Assembly: GCA_907163375.1 (NCBI GenBank)
Contig: CAJQUW010007055.1
Coordinates: forward strand, 211,001 to 275,000
DNA: 64,000 bases
Reading direction: 5' to 3'
Source: Prostheceraeus crozeri
Taxonomy: Eukaryota; Platyhelminthes; Polycladida; Euryleptidae
The notes under the pieces: generated by a model
The model's database searches: none
Told to the model about the DNA's origin: nothing
What the model saw: only the letters and a program-made list of their open reading frames with translations
Shown: positions 32,901 through 41,997 of the stretch, in pieces
Position numbering within the stretch: position 1 is the first letter of the stretch
Layout of the letters: every line of letters begins with the position of its first letter
Position numbers and translations under genes: made by a program

Positions 32901-33742
32901 TTATAGTGGAGAATGGAGAGGACGGCATACTGAAAACATTGCGATTCGCAATCTACAGAAATGACTGCTTTTTTATTTTTTAAACTTTTCGGAAGTTTAA
33001 AGGAGCCTCGTCCAGAGTAGTTCTCTAATAAAGTGATTTTAATCATGGCGGTCTCAATACCATCGAAAACGAGACCACTATCACGCTCGTTAAATTTATC
33101 TATATTTAATTTTAACCCTTGGATATGAAAATTTATCCAAGACTCACAGTCTACAACTTCGGTTGCAGGAGAGGAGGGTATGTGAAACTCCAACCTCTCT
33201 ACTATTTGACCAGTATGGTGGTCGATTTTTACATATTTTATTTTGAGATAGATGAGCGCCTTCATTCTAAAATTGACTAAATTGTTGAAGAGCGCACCAA
33301 TCAAAGATGAATTTTGATGAAACCATTCTTCAAAGTCAGTAATGGTTTCTGAGGACTCCATCTGGTAGTTCCTCACTAAATTATTTATCGACACTTCAGA
33401 AAGTCGGATAGAGGAGGTGCTGTTAGTATAACTATCGTCACTGTGTGTATGTCGAAGTCTATGTGAAGATAGTTCAAAATGTGACTCAAAGGACTGAATG
33501 CATAAATCGCAAGAAAAGGAGACATCGTTAACAGAATCATCCCCACCTTCAGAGATTGATGCTGACTTAGGTCTACAAACACCTCGCTTAATGTGTCGGA
33601 TGAGATCACGCTTCCTCGTTAAGATGTGCCCACAGTCAGCACATTCCCGATCGTTGCATTCCCGCGACAATGTTGACATGGACTCGCTCGAGATGGGACT
33701 GGTATCACCTGAAAGAGAAATCATTCTATCATCTCCGTTCAA
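29903..33742 (-). CDS. Protein-primed DNA polymerase B (Polinton pPolB)
   Basis: 1,279 codons, full length for the family, and looks whole. The N-terminal region has two C2H2-like zinc fingers (CADCGHILTRKRDLIRHIKR, then CDLCIQSFESHFELSSH). The ISVDCESQCFQYAVLSIL block near residue 260 is typical of Polinton polymerases. The exonuclease part has YADIECYID and HNFKGYDSH with a nearby zinc-binding C-x2-C...HDH segment. Polymerase motifs follow: YYDQNNLYGSSL (motif A/DxxSLYP equivalent), NNSLFGKTMEDVRKR (motif B) and GGDTDSFF (motif C, DTD). It copies the element's linear DNA from a terminal protein. The minus-strand promoter at 34024-34072 lies about 280 bp upstream. Confidence 0.95.
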   Translation of the reverse strand: MNGDDRMISLSGDTSPISSESMSTLSRECNDRECADCGHILTRKRDLIRHIKRGVCRPKSASISEGGDDSVNDVSFSCDLCIQSFESHFELSSHRLRHTHSDDSYTNSTSSIRLSEVSINNLVRNYQMESSETITDFEEWFHQNSSLIGALFNNLVNFRMKALIYLKIKYVKIDHHTGQIVERLEFHIPSSPATEVVDCESWINFHIQGLKLNIDKFNERDSGLVFDGIETAMIKITLLENYSGRGSFKLPKSLKNKKAVISVDCESQCFQYAVLSILHYNDVQYSRYRKSKYQQWENELKFGDCNSEDMKIKDIEKFEKLNNIKIVLHVWEKGLKGVRYNSRSSCYDHVVNLLLVRQDDSEEWHYCAIPKISRLYHHLRNSTSSEIYYSDRCIRNFRSKNRFETHYEWCKRGKLQMERMPKDKEFSYRENGDELSPLRVIYADIECYIDDIIHKPAAISCYEVWHDHFQNRKNKMHVWQGEDCIYQFLQFLEQAVKFQQKYDGELYRRSLHMTADDQAKSDSCNVCPKCSKTFDDDKIKKVRDHDHITGKFRNALCSKCNFSLRMKRRTLPVIFHNFKGYDSHMIIKGGLGQMKEWKLDVIAQTREKFMAMTAKVPVDKTKENKTVYFDIKFLDSYQFKTASLASLVQNLKSLPLTQNLKKQYPNLTDEVITRKGVFPYAYFDAISKLGETSLPSIDKFKNDLSGAECKTEDYDHAQDAWIKFDCHTFGEYMIAYLKLGVFLLADVFQEFRRVALEEDKLDPVHFVSLPAMSFKSAFKMTGETIHLLQDPEMYNLFERGIRGGLTFVNKHTRRLKSKLVGDDQTHLKYYDQNNLYGSSLSKPLPHSEFSWLDDSEIQHLSNPSNILAIPDEGDWGYYFEIDLIYPNNIKHKTVDFPLAPESGEVTKDMFSNFMKQFHKDLESCGQPDYKPCRKLLLTQYDKENYLVHFSILKFYLEMGMILKRVHRIIKFRQKAFLKPYIDSNSQKRALAQNNFEKDFYKYKNNSLFGKTMEDVRKRVNYKLVNDVTKFKKLVSSPLFIDRDIIDEDLVGVKMIKSQVMLCKPIYIGQAVLDYSKLEMYQLFYKILKPCPLVKEVRLLGGDTDSFFLGITTQKDLNFNEVGKSLERYFDTSNYPTDHPLYSIKNKTKLGCFKDETAGKEIDEMILLRPKMYSMKLKDCDDSIKRAKGISRSLVSNMKHKNFRKAYRNKNITFVNMTILKSKSHEIKTHTFRKRALSAWEDKRCWLEHNISLPHGHPDTNIPPPKRIKLTLPHSGDVLA

Positions 33743-34023
33743 GTCTCAGTGTATTGTTACAACCTACCTTGACTCAACAACTCTAAACTTTCCTCGAGAA
33801 GGGAGGGCGTTGGTGATGAAGTTGATGCCTGAAATTGAGGAAGATGCTATTAGCCACACGTTTGAGGGAGATGAGTGAAGAAATTTTCAACTTACCATTT
33901 GAACGAAATTATGTTTAAGCTTGATACTTCAACAAGATAGAGACTTCACTCAAATTTGGAATTCACGAGAGCAGTTCACTTATACGTCTCAAAGACAGAG
34001 TGAAATGACAAGAATGTCACTTT

Positions 34024-34072
34024 GCATATATACTTTCATATTCATCATTCATTGGCTGTTCATTCTGATTGG
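34024..34072 (-). promoter_or_regulatory. DNA polymerase promoter: two CCAAT boxes and TATA box
   Basis: On the minus strand CCAAT occurs at 34072-34068 and 34055-34051 (17 bp apart), followed by TATATA about 21-22 bp further (34033-34027). This copies the spacing of the left promoter at 18034-18079. The polymerase ATG is at 33742, leaving a long leader. The plus-strand gene at 34130 starts just on the other side, so the region may be bidirectional. Confidence 0.65.
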
Positions 34073-34129
34073 TTGCTTGTTGATACTTTAGAATTAGAAA
34101 ACATTTCAAAGTTATTATTCACAGTCAAC

Positions 34130-34576
34130 ATGACAAGCCCTCCGACAACACCAAACACAAAATTCTCTTCTCCATGCTCAACACCAAAGGCGCTCGTTGC
34201 ACCAAACGCCCCAACGAAGGGGAAGGTAGAGAAGGTGTACCGACTGGGCAATATCAGAAAGTTGTCATTACCAGCGGACAATGAAGAGAGTGTATGTGAG
34301 AAGGAGTGTCCCGACTTAACAGGCGTGAGGTGGAAGTATCTGCAGTACGATACTGACGATGTGATGGAGATCACCAGCACGAAATTCCTCCACCAATTAT
34401 GGGAGTGGTACACCCCTAACTCCCAGCCACGAACTATGGCGGAGTGGGAGTATATTGACAAAGTGAGGCTCGCAGTGAAAGAACGATTAAAGCAAGTGAA
34501 CTGTTTTTGTGATCTATGTGAAGCCAGACTCTGGGACGATATTGACGATGAAGACCTTTTGAAATACATGCCATAA
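34130..34576 (+). CDS. Polinton accessory protein, unknown
   Basis: From ATG 34130 about 148 codons (MTSPPTTPNTKF start, proline/serine/threonine-rich). The C-terminal half has a WKYLQYDTDDVMEI, HQLWEWYTPNS and CFCDLCEARLWDDIDDEDLLKY end, very acidic with one C-x-C-x2-C cluster. The stop is followed directly by AATAAA. No family is recognised. The start was chosen over the upstream non-ATG extension. Confidence 0.5.
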   Translation: MTSPPTTPNTKFSSPCSTPKALVAPNAPTKGKVEKVYRLGNIRKLSLPADNEESVCEKECPDLTGVRWKYLQYDTDDVMEITSTKFLHQLWEWYTPNSQPRTMAEWEYIDKVRLAVKERLKQVNCFCDLCEARLWDDIDDEDLLKYMP

Positions 34577-34634
34577 TAAATTTTTATTTCGTATTATCTT
34601 TGCTTTCATACTGACTTACTTGAACGGGGCTTCA

Positions 34635-35036
34635 GTGGATGATTTAACCATGTATACATTTTCATTTGGAAATAGTAGCACGCTTAGTCTAACTTGTAAA
34701 TCTTATAACATTTCATATGGGCGATGATGGTAGATGAAATAGTGTTAAATAAAATTAAGATAGCTTACACTTCTGATACAGGGATAGCAATCGACTGCGA
34801 TCCATGTGTAAAGAGCTTGTTAGACTACGGATGGGCTTAAGTGGATGATTTAACCATGTATACTTTTTCATTTGGAAATAGTAGCACGCTTAGTCTAACT
34901 TGTAAATCTTATAACATTTCATATGGGCGATGATGGTAGATGAAATAGTGTTAAATAAAATTAAGATAGCTTACACTTCTGATACAGGGATAGCAATCGA
35001 CTGCGATCCATGTGTAAAGAGCTTGTTAGACTACGG
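34635..35036 (+). repeat. Direct repeat, 206-bp period, two copies
   Basis: A block beginning GTGGATGATTTAACC at 34635 and 34841 runs to GACTACGGA in both, nearly identical. Short frames inside (for example 34930-35127) are not assigned. The phrase GGGATAGCAATCGAC also recurs at 35886. Confidence 0.8.
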
Positions 35037-35377
35037 AAGAGAGAAGTGTGTTATGTTGCGTGTGGCGCGTGAGTGTCCTCCCATTTCATTCCATTCATCA
35101 ATTCGTCTCATTGATAGAGACAGGTAGAACTCATGGTTCTCATAACGTATGCAATGGATAGTTTATAAGGCAACCTTCGACAGTTGGCTAAATGTCGCCC
35201 TGGCGCGAATGCATACTACGTTGAGACAGAGGCAATCACTTGCAAACATGACGCAGAGAGGTTTAACAAGATTGACCATTGCCGAATGTCCCTTGCGGTA
35301 TACATAGCTACGGGTTTCACCGCCGCCCTTGACAGGAACGCCCGTCGAAAGGAAGTATTACACCGAACTTCATTTGC

Positions 35378-35516
35378 AACGTTCAAGTTGACTGATAGCA
35401 GATTCAACTTAATGATAGTATTCGCCAGTCCGAAGACTGCCCAGGGCAAACCGCGTGGAGGTTCTATCATGTCTTGCCCCATGGTGGCCCTTAAGAGAGC
35501 CGATGGTTCATTCTCC
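35378..35516 (-). repeat. 3' cassette repeat, copy 1
   Basis: About 137 bp repeated at 35907-36043 with about 95% identity. On the minus strand it lies directly downstream of the small acidic gene 35536-35793 and contains a histone-like stem-loop. Confidence 0.75.
35486..35504 (-). promoter_or_regulatory. Histone-mRNA-like 3' stem-loop
   Basis: Minus strand: GGCTCT-CTTA-AGGGCC followed by ACC, a 6-bp stem (one U-G pair), 4-nt loop and ACC tail, as in animal histone mRNA 3' ends. It starts 31 nt after the TAG of the 85-codon gene. No AATAAA was noticed between. Confidence 0.5.
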
Positions 35517-35535
35517 GGGTGTGAATTTAAGTTGA

Positions 35536-35793
35536 CTATTGGCTGGAATAGTCAATGGGTATGACGGTTAGGTTGTCATAGACCCTATACCGCCTAGCTC
35601 GTGCTGGTGCATCTGGAACCTTTCGGATGCGAGTGGTATTTGGAGTCCACACCCCATCCGTCCAAACGATCTTCTCGATCTTCCCCTTCTTATCATCCTC
35701 TTCATCCCACTCGTCGAGGATGACGAACTCGGGAATGGCGTTGTCTTCATCGATGAAGACGGGAATGCTGTTGGCAGGAGACGTTGCTTCCAT
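35536..35793 (-). CDS. Small acidic Polinton protein
   Basis: 85 codons from ATG 35793: acidic centre (FVILDEWDEEDDKKGK), then IEKIVWTDGVWTPNTTRIRKV and a basic RARRYRVY segment. A TATA box (TTATATAA, minus strand, about 35836-35845) lies about 50 bp upstream of the ATG, the right distance for a short leader, which supports it as a real gene. A histone-like stem-loop follows the stop. No family is recognised. Confidence 0.55.
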   Translation of the reverse strand: MEATSPANSIPVFIDEDNAIPEFVILDEWDEEDDKKGKIEKIVWTDGVWTPNTTRIRKVPDAPARARRYRVYDNLTVIPIDYSSQ

Positions 35794-35835
35794 CGTGACT
35801 TGAAATTGAATGAGAAGCGCTGCAATCTTCTGGCT

Positions 35836-35845
35836 TATATAAGGT
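35836..35845 (-). promoter_or_regulatory. TATA box of the small acidic gene
   Basis: TTATATAAGCC on the minus strand about 45-50 bp before the ATG. No clear CCAAT pair upstream. Confidence 0.5.
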
Positions 35846-35906
35846 TTTCAACAATGAATTGCTCAACAGCGAATCAGAATGCTTCAGGGATAGCAATCGA
35901 CCGCAT

Positions 35907-36043
35907 AACGTTCAAGTTGACTGATAGCAGATTCAACTTAATGATAGTATTCGCCAGTCCGAAGAATGCCCAGGGCAAACCGCGAGGAGGTTCTATCAAA
36001 TCTTGCCCCATGGTGGCCCTTATGAGAGCCGATGGTTCATTCT
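35907..36043 (-). repeat. 3' cassette repeat, copy 2
   Basis: Second copy of the 137-bp block, downstream of the coiled-coil gene 36125-37060 on the minus strand, with its own stem-loop. Confidence 0.75.
36015..36033 (-). promoter_or_regulatory. Histone-mRNA-like 3' stem-loop, second copy
   Basis: Minus strand: GGCTCT-CATA-AGGGCC-ACC. The stem is identical and the loop differs. It is 91 nt after the stop of the coiled-coil gene, or 29 nt if the GT-AG intron at 36113-36052 is removed. Confidence 0.45.
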
Positions 36044-36051
36044 CGTCGCAT

Positions 36052-36113
36052 CTGAAAAATAGAAAGAAAATAGATGAAATTATATTCAAGTGATAGAGAT
36101 GATATTAACTTAC
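36052..36113 (-). other. Candidate 3'-UTR intron
   Basis: Minus-strand GTAAGT at 36113 and a pyrimidine-rich TTTTTCAG ending at 36052 flank 62 bp. It lies 11 nt after the stop of the coiled-coil gene. Splicing would bring the stem-loop to 29 nt from the stop. Confidence 0.45.
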
Positions 36114-36124
36114 CATAAATCAAT

Positions 36125-37060
36125 TCAACCGGTTCGTTGAACCTTCGATGGTGGTGGCTGAGGCAGGTACTTGGCCGGCAACTTTCGCTTACGATGGCGC
36201 AATTCCTGAATGTCACCATTGTGTTTAATGCTTATGTGGAGACAGCGAATATCTGGCATTGCTCCTTCGTAGAACTCGCTCGTTTTATCCAAATCCTCCG
36301 ACTCCATTATTACATCGTCGATAATTTTGCTACCGACTACGGGGAGGTGGAGCGTTGTTCTTCTCTCCTTGACAGCGTTATTCTTCGCCTCAAGAAGAGC
36401 CATCTTCTCCTGCTCATGTTGGAGTTTGAGCGTCGCCTCCTTCGCCTTCATATTCTTAATGCATGTGGCCTGATCCTCTACGCGACTCTCACTCGCTAGA
36501 GCTCTCTTTTGGAAACCTTCCAACTTTAATACTTGAGCCTTAAGACTCCTAATTTCCGCCACCTGCTTTTTGAGTTCAAAATTCTCGTCCCTTAATACGG
36601 AGCATTCGTTTTTATAACGGCTCATTTCATCCTTCAGCTTCTTAATGGCATACTCTTGGCTAACCCTCGCCACACCATCATCCTTAGCCCACCGCTTGGC
36701 TTGGGCTTTGATACCTCTCCCTTTTTTAGGTGAGGAGTGCATTTTTGGCGCTGGCACTGTCCGACTCTTCACAATCGTCTTATCGGGTTTAGGAGCTATG
36801 ATCGCCTCCTCGGGTTTGTTAAGGACGACCGCCTCTTCCGTTTCCGATTCAGATTCGGAGATTTCCGACTCAGAGCTAGAAGAGCTGAGGTGAGATGTCG
36901 TTGGCTGCTCATTCTTGCAGTCTTGTATGGCTTGAACTGCCATCTGCAGCTCTGTCTCCGCATCTAGGTCAACTTGTGGTCTTTCAACCGGTGGGATGAT
37001 GACCTTCACAACCTCTGAGGCATGCGTCTCTGTCTCCTCATCTTGATTAGATTTTTTCAA
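36125..37060 (-). CDS. Coiled-coil Polinton accessory protein
   Basis: About 311 codons. An acidic serine-rich N-terminal half (SSSSSESEISESESETEEA) is followed by a basic stretch (SSPKKGRGIKAQAKRWAKDD) and a long coiled coil (YAIKKLKDEMSRYKNECSVLRDEN..LKKQVAEIRSLKAQVLKLEGF). The C-terminus is basic (RHRKRKLPAKY). It resembles a DNA-binding or transcription-type architecture (acidic region plus zipper) but no bZIP consensus is clear. It overlaps the upstream zinc-finger frame by a few bases. Confidence 0.6.
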   Translation of the reverse strand: MKKSNQDEETETHASEVVKVIIPPVERPQVDLDAETELQMAVQAIQDCKNEQPTTSHLSSSSSESEISESESETEEAVVLNKPEEAIIAPKPDKTIVKSRTVPAPKMHSSPKKGRGIKAQAKRWAKDDGVARVSQEYAIKKLKDEMSRYKNECSVLRDENFELKKQVAEIRSLKAQVLKLEGFQKRALASESRVEDQATCIKNMKAKEATLKLQHEQEKMALLEAKNNAVKERRTTLHLPVVGSKIIDDVIMESEDLDKTSEFYEGAMPDIRCLHISIKHNGDIQELRHRKRKLPAKYLPQPPPSKVQRTG

Positions 37061-37325
37061 AAAGTGGGGTGATGGCTAACCCAACCTCTGAGGTGGTATA
37101 ATTTTTCACCTTCTTAATGAGACATGTTGAATGCGTCTCATAGAAAAACTCGTTCAGGTTTCCCCTGACGAATTTCATACATGATGTGCATCCGCTCACC
37201 ACAGCGACGTCCTTATGCTCTTCGGGAGAGTCGGGGAATTTATTTAAATGGCGCTTGAACTCACCACCTCGCTTGACTTCGCCACATAGGCACTTTTTAA
37301 AATGAAACTTTGAATTTCCTCCCAT
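37047..37325 (-). CDS. Small zinc-finger-like Polinton protein
   Basis: From ATG 37325 (MGGNSKFHFKKCLCGEVKRGG): a Cys/His pattern C-x-C...H...C-x2-C...H...C (KKCLCGE, FKRHLNK, SGCTSCMK, THSTC) suggests one or two zinc sites. An upstream ATG at 37382 would add 19 less plausible residues. It is followed at once by the coiled-coil gene, so both may be one transcript or one spliced gene. Confidence 0.5.
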   Translation of the reverse strand: MGGNSKFHFKKCLCGEVKRGGEFKRHLNKFPDSPEEHKDVAVVSGCTSCMKFVRGNLNEFFYETHSTCLIKKVKNYTTSEVGLAITPLFEKI

Positions 37326-37382
37326 TTTGTAACTTATGTATCTGTAAAGGAAGGATGAAATAGAATTACTAACAGAAGACAT

Positions 37383-38165
37383 TGGCAGTCATTTTTATAA
37401 TCATACAGCTAAATTGTGAGAATGGTGGAAAGTGTCGAACCTTTGAATCCGTTACAGGCATTACTCAGAGGGGATCTTATCCCAACTCCAAGGCCTCGGC
37501 CCACAAATCCAACCTCCCGCGGACAGAGCGTGCGTCATATCACTGTGTTGGTATCCGGACCTCGATTTTGACATGAAAATCAGTGGATTATTTACAAAGG
37601 TTGCAAATTCCAAGCCGAAGCTCGCCTCCCACAACTTTATAAATGTCTTAGTTGAATTCAGCAGGGTCGAAAACCCCAGAAAACCTCCAAAACTAGTGAA
37701 TTTAAATTTTTCAATTTTTTAGCACTACTTATGAAATTTTATAAGTAGTCTATCACTTAGGACAGGTCAATAGCGACTGAACCTTTTTTGAATCAAGTCA
37801 AACGGACTTGTAGAAGCAAAGTTACAAGCCTTTAAAGTTTTGGAGTCTTTTATGGCCTGGAGACGAAGGCCATCTCCTGGCTAACCTCTAAGTCTGACGC
37901 CTTAGCTGATATCAGCAATGAAATTTTCTAAGTCGGTTTCTAACAGAAACTCGGGATTTGGAATGTCCGAAGCTATCATCGGAGCTCAGAGAGACTACTT
38001 ACCGTTGACAATCTCTCGTCTGAATGACAAGTCTCTGTCGGTTCCCAGCTTATATAGTGTGTGGCGATCAGCTGATGAGTAATACCCATCATCCAAACAC
38101 TAAAAACCCGTCTATCTCCGGTTCTAGTGCTCCGATTGAGCTGGAAATACACCATTTCCATGTAG
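37383..38165. other. Polinton right non-coding block with minus-strand TATA
   Basis: No supported gene. A minus-strand TATATAAG at 38049-38056 lies just inside the right terminal repeat, oriented toward the minus-strand genes, mirroring the position of the left promoter but without a CCAAT pair. Confidence 0.5.
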
Positions 38166-38954
38166 AATTTGACGCTGAATCCGAATCTGGCCTCCGTTTT
38201 CCCATCCGATGCTTCGTTTTGGCTCTACAGCAGGTAGCCATCGCAAAAATTCTAACTCGTTTTTTCGAAAAATGTTGAAAATTTTTCTCTCCGATTGACT
38301 TGAAACTCACCATACAGATGCAGAATTTCACGCTGATTCCAAATCTGAAATCCGTTTTCCAATCCGATGCTTCGTTTTGAAGCTACAGCCCAAAACGTCC
38401 CAAATTCTAACTCTGTCGTTTTTCGCCAATGTCCCAAAATCTTAAATGGCGTCTCACATCTAAACGGAGACAGATATGAACAAGCCGTTTGTTTCACTGA
38501 ATTTGTCGTACTCTTAGCTTTCAAACGAGCTATGGCACGACAAAATCCGTCCACTGGAAGCCAAAATCGAAGCGAGCTCTCCCGAGGGGGGGGGACGTCA
38601 GCGAAAATTTTTTCTCTCCGATTGCGTTCAAATTCACCATACAGATGCAGAATTTCACGCTGAATCCAAATCTGGCCTCCGTTTTCACATCCGAGCACTC
38701 CTTCCACTCGAAACAACCCATTTTACAACCCAACATTCAGCAGATTGCACGAAAAACATCACACACTATAGCCTCAAGACAAATCCTGGCGGTCGCCCAA
38801 GTCCACCACGACACTCTGCCGTTCCAGAGGGGGGGGAGTCAGCGAACATTTTGTGAACGTGGGCCAACCTGGCCGGCACACCACGACAGACTACAACCTC
38901 TGTCGTTCCAGAGGGGGGGCGCGCCGGTCGTAAGTTCGCCGTTTTCTTTCTACT
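38166..38954 (-). repeat. Polinton right terminal inverted repeat
   Basis: Inverted match of the left terminus, ending CTTTCTACT before the target duplication. The inner boundary is approximate because similarity fades. Confidence 0.85.
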
Positions 38955-38960
38955 TTTGGT
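38955..38960 (+). repeat. Polinton target-site duplication, right
   Basis: TTTGGT, identical to 16906-16911, directly after the ...CTACT end of the element. Confidence 0.85.
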
Positions 38961-41957
38961 GGCTTCCTGAAGAAAGTTTGCAATCGATGTTAGAATATTT
39001 GGAGAAAGCGTATTTATTAATACATGAAACTTAGCTGAACTGTCACAGCGGCACAAATATGGTGCTATTTCTCGACGTAAATTTTGATGTCTTTAACATT
39101 CTATCATACACTGTAAATCGCTCAATACCAATCACGTACGAAGGATGCATACCAAAATAGTTTTTGGTATATTTCTGCATCTGTTTGTATGCTTTTCGTA
39201 TGTTATTTCAAGTGTGGCATGCTTTACATACTATAGCCATACCAGCACAATGTTAAAGGAACGCATCAATGATGTCCAAAATATGTTGATTTAAGGCCTT
39301 TTGTCAATAAAGACCTCACTAATGTTGCATGGTACTTACTACTGTTTTGTAAGTAGTGAGATAATGACATTCAAGAGTCAAACTAACAATACTGAATTCG
39401 ATTTTAATACATGTAGAGGCATAAGGCATTTTACAAATAATAAGTATTCAACTATCAACAAATATGCATTATGTAATTTTGAAATTGAGCATATTATCAA
39501 ACCAAAATATAAACATATTATAATTCATGAACGCAAAAAATAATTATGTTTGAGATATATAAGTCAACTTGATTGCACGAAATATATCGTTTGAATGAAT
39601 TCATGTTAATCAACTTGGCTCATAAAGTAGAGCTAACTAAGCGTCTTGTTAATGTTACTAGGCAAGTATCAACGACATCATACTCGTACAGCATAAAATT
39701 CGCAATAAATCTAATCTAGTTAAATGCCACACTATCACAAAGAAATATTCACGACTGGTATTGGTGAAACGAGTTATTTAACAGTAGTATGTAATATATA
39801 TATATATATATATACAGTATATATATTTGATATGTGACTTAAAGCTCTACATGCGAGAGACGTACGAATGAGGACAAATTTGCATCGGGTCTCGTATGTA
39901 AAGCATACCAACAACTCGTATTTCATCTTAAAACCGCCAATCACAGATAGAATAGTTCACATCGCTACATGCCAATCACACACGAAAGTAAGTGAAATTT
40001 CGCATGAAAAATATACCAGATCTCTGTAGACATACTGGAATTTCGCATCAAATGTTAGCTTCAAATTCCATGCGAATTTGCTATATGTCTGTATTTACTT
40101 TTCGTATCCAGCGATTTACAGTGTAAGGTGGTACAGATTATCTACTTTTGAATCATCGCATAGTTCACGTAGACGTTCTTCTTATCGCAATCGATTTCTA
40201 TAAGTGCTGGTCACAAAATTTAACTCATGGTTTTTCGTCCTATATTTCAGAAAGATATTGACATCGCTAAAATTCATTTCAAAATTTAAATGTGCTTTCA
40301 TAGTTTTCTCAAATGGCTATCTTTTGTTGTCGATATCGATGTTGAGTTACTCGGTCTTTTAAGGTCCTCAAATATATTTTCTTATCAGCTCTTAGCTGTT
40401 CATCCCATAGTTCTGATATCTTAAGTTTTATTAGCAATTGTTCATGTGATTAATGATTAAGCTCTATTCGTCAGCACCATGTATATCTACTTTCTGATTC
40501 ATTTGATGTGATATTGAAATATGTTGCATGATGCACATCTTTAATCAAACTTCTTTCATTATTTGTAATAATTCTTATGCAATAACATATTGCTGCCACA
40601 TAGAAGTGGAAATCCATGGGATGTATTCTAAATTCACCAATAAGACAATTATGTGGTGTTATTCTGCTTTAGATGATGATGTCTCTTGTAAAATTGATAT
40701 TGAATTTGATTTAGGCTTGTTAGATTATTGAAGAAACAAAATTCTGCACAGCATTTCATTTCAGACAATGAATCCATTTTAAAAGTATTTTTCAAAATTT
40801 TGATCCTTTAATTGTTCCAAATGGTATTTATTACTTTTATGTATCTACATCCCTAAGTACTTATATTTATCGACCACTTTAATGGATGTTGTTCTGTCAT
40901 TAAGATCAATATCAAGTTTATCTAATTTATCACTAATATTTTGCATCATAATTTTAGTTTTTCATGATTAATGTCGAGACCGTTTTCTGTACAATAATCT
41001 TATAGTGTTTCAATTTAATTACACAAGCCATGCAATTTTACATTCTTTTGGAAAGTTCGGCTTCTTTATTTGGAAAGTTCGGCTTCTTTAAAATGACCCT
41101 GTATTTCACATTGCTGGCCGATCATTTATAAATGCATCTGCTGCGCCGTGCGTGCAGTAAATGTAGGTGCAGCACTGCCCTCTTCATGAAAATTCTTGAT
41201 ACTGTGAAACTGTCTCTCTTATTCCTTCCTTCCGAACAAAAGCATCTTCGCCATCAGTCCATGAACACATGTGCATGCACGTCTTACTGAGATAAGTATG
41301 TATTTTGAAAATTATCATTTTACTGTGTTGAAATGTTCATCTTCGTTTGTATAGAAGCACTTTTTTAGTTCATATACATTAGCTGTATTTGAAGTATCAT
41401 AGCGCTTCGTTATCACTTATCACACTATATGCAATCATATACAAAGCCGCTTAATGAGAATCGAGAAGTTTTGAAAGTTTCGAAATTCAGTTCGCTAATT
41501 AGATTTCTATGTATCATGTGAACATTTTCCAACCATTTAACTAGATGACTGAGTCATTTTTATTTACGGTAGATTTTATACAATCACCAGAATATAAAAC
41601 CTTTACTTATTAAAAGCGAACTCTGTTGACGTTTAAAAACAGTTTTAGTGATAAACAATTTTTGCAATGAAAAATAGCAGACGGTTTAATAAACAGTACG
41701 AACTCTTGAACAAATAACGTAAAGAACAACAATGGATGAATAATGAGCAACTATTCAAATTAAGTAAGTTTAAGAAACAGTTTCAACTTGTTTTATTCTT
41801 GAACAAAGTAAAGCAAAATTAAAAATTAAAAAAATTAAAAAAATAACTAATAAAGCAAAGGATGACAATGACACCTCCTTCACTTGTAGACATTAGTATA
41901 AAAATCTGATAAAAAATTGAGAATGTAAATTAGAATTTTTTCAGGTACCACGCTAAC
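38961..41957. other. Intronic stretch with a MITE and simple repeats
   Basis: No gene seen. Contains the TA-flanked MITE 39109-40123, a (TA)n run near 39799-39835 inside it, a 22-bp unit repeated twice (TTTGGAAAGTTCGGCTTCTT, 41046-41091), and A-rich runs near 41820-41850. Confidence 0.6.
39109..40123. mobile_element. TA-flanked MITE with 14-bp inverted ends
   Basis: CACTGTAAATCGCT at the left and its exact complement AGCGATTTACAGTG at the right, each flanked by TA (39107-39108 and 40124-40125). No transposase inside. The TA duplication fits a Tc1/mariner-related family. Confidence 0.6.
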
Positions 41958-41997
41958 TTTATTGATATTTGGTTGATGACGATGCACGGGAGGTGAT

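Larger units (their letters stand above)
16912..38954 (+). mobile_element. Polinton/Maverick element (fossil copy)
   Basis: A 22,043-bp element with inverted termini beginning AGTAG and a 6-bp target duplication, inserted in the receptor intron. Parts recognised: protein-primed DNA polymerase B, FtsK/A32-type packaging ATPase, adenain-like protease, integrase region with chromodomain, major capsid protein region, a small basic protein and other conserved Polinton proteins. Accessory genes include a TBP-like protein. The ends, the duplication and many frames are well kept, and the outer TIRs are about 98% alike by eye, so it is young. It is nevertheless broken, with roughly three to five breaks spread over the integrase, capsid and one structural gene. 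Confidence 0.95.

Noticed and set aside
34635-35036. Possible nested LTR pair
   Set aside because: The 206-bp repeats are adjacent, lack TG...CA ends and enclose nothing.
35184-35564. 126-codon plus-strand frame
   Set aside because: It runs antisense to the 3' cassette of the minus-strand acidic gene and has no recognisable family; it is probably a shadow, although the repeat makes certainty impossible.
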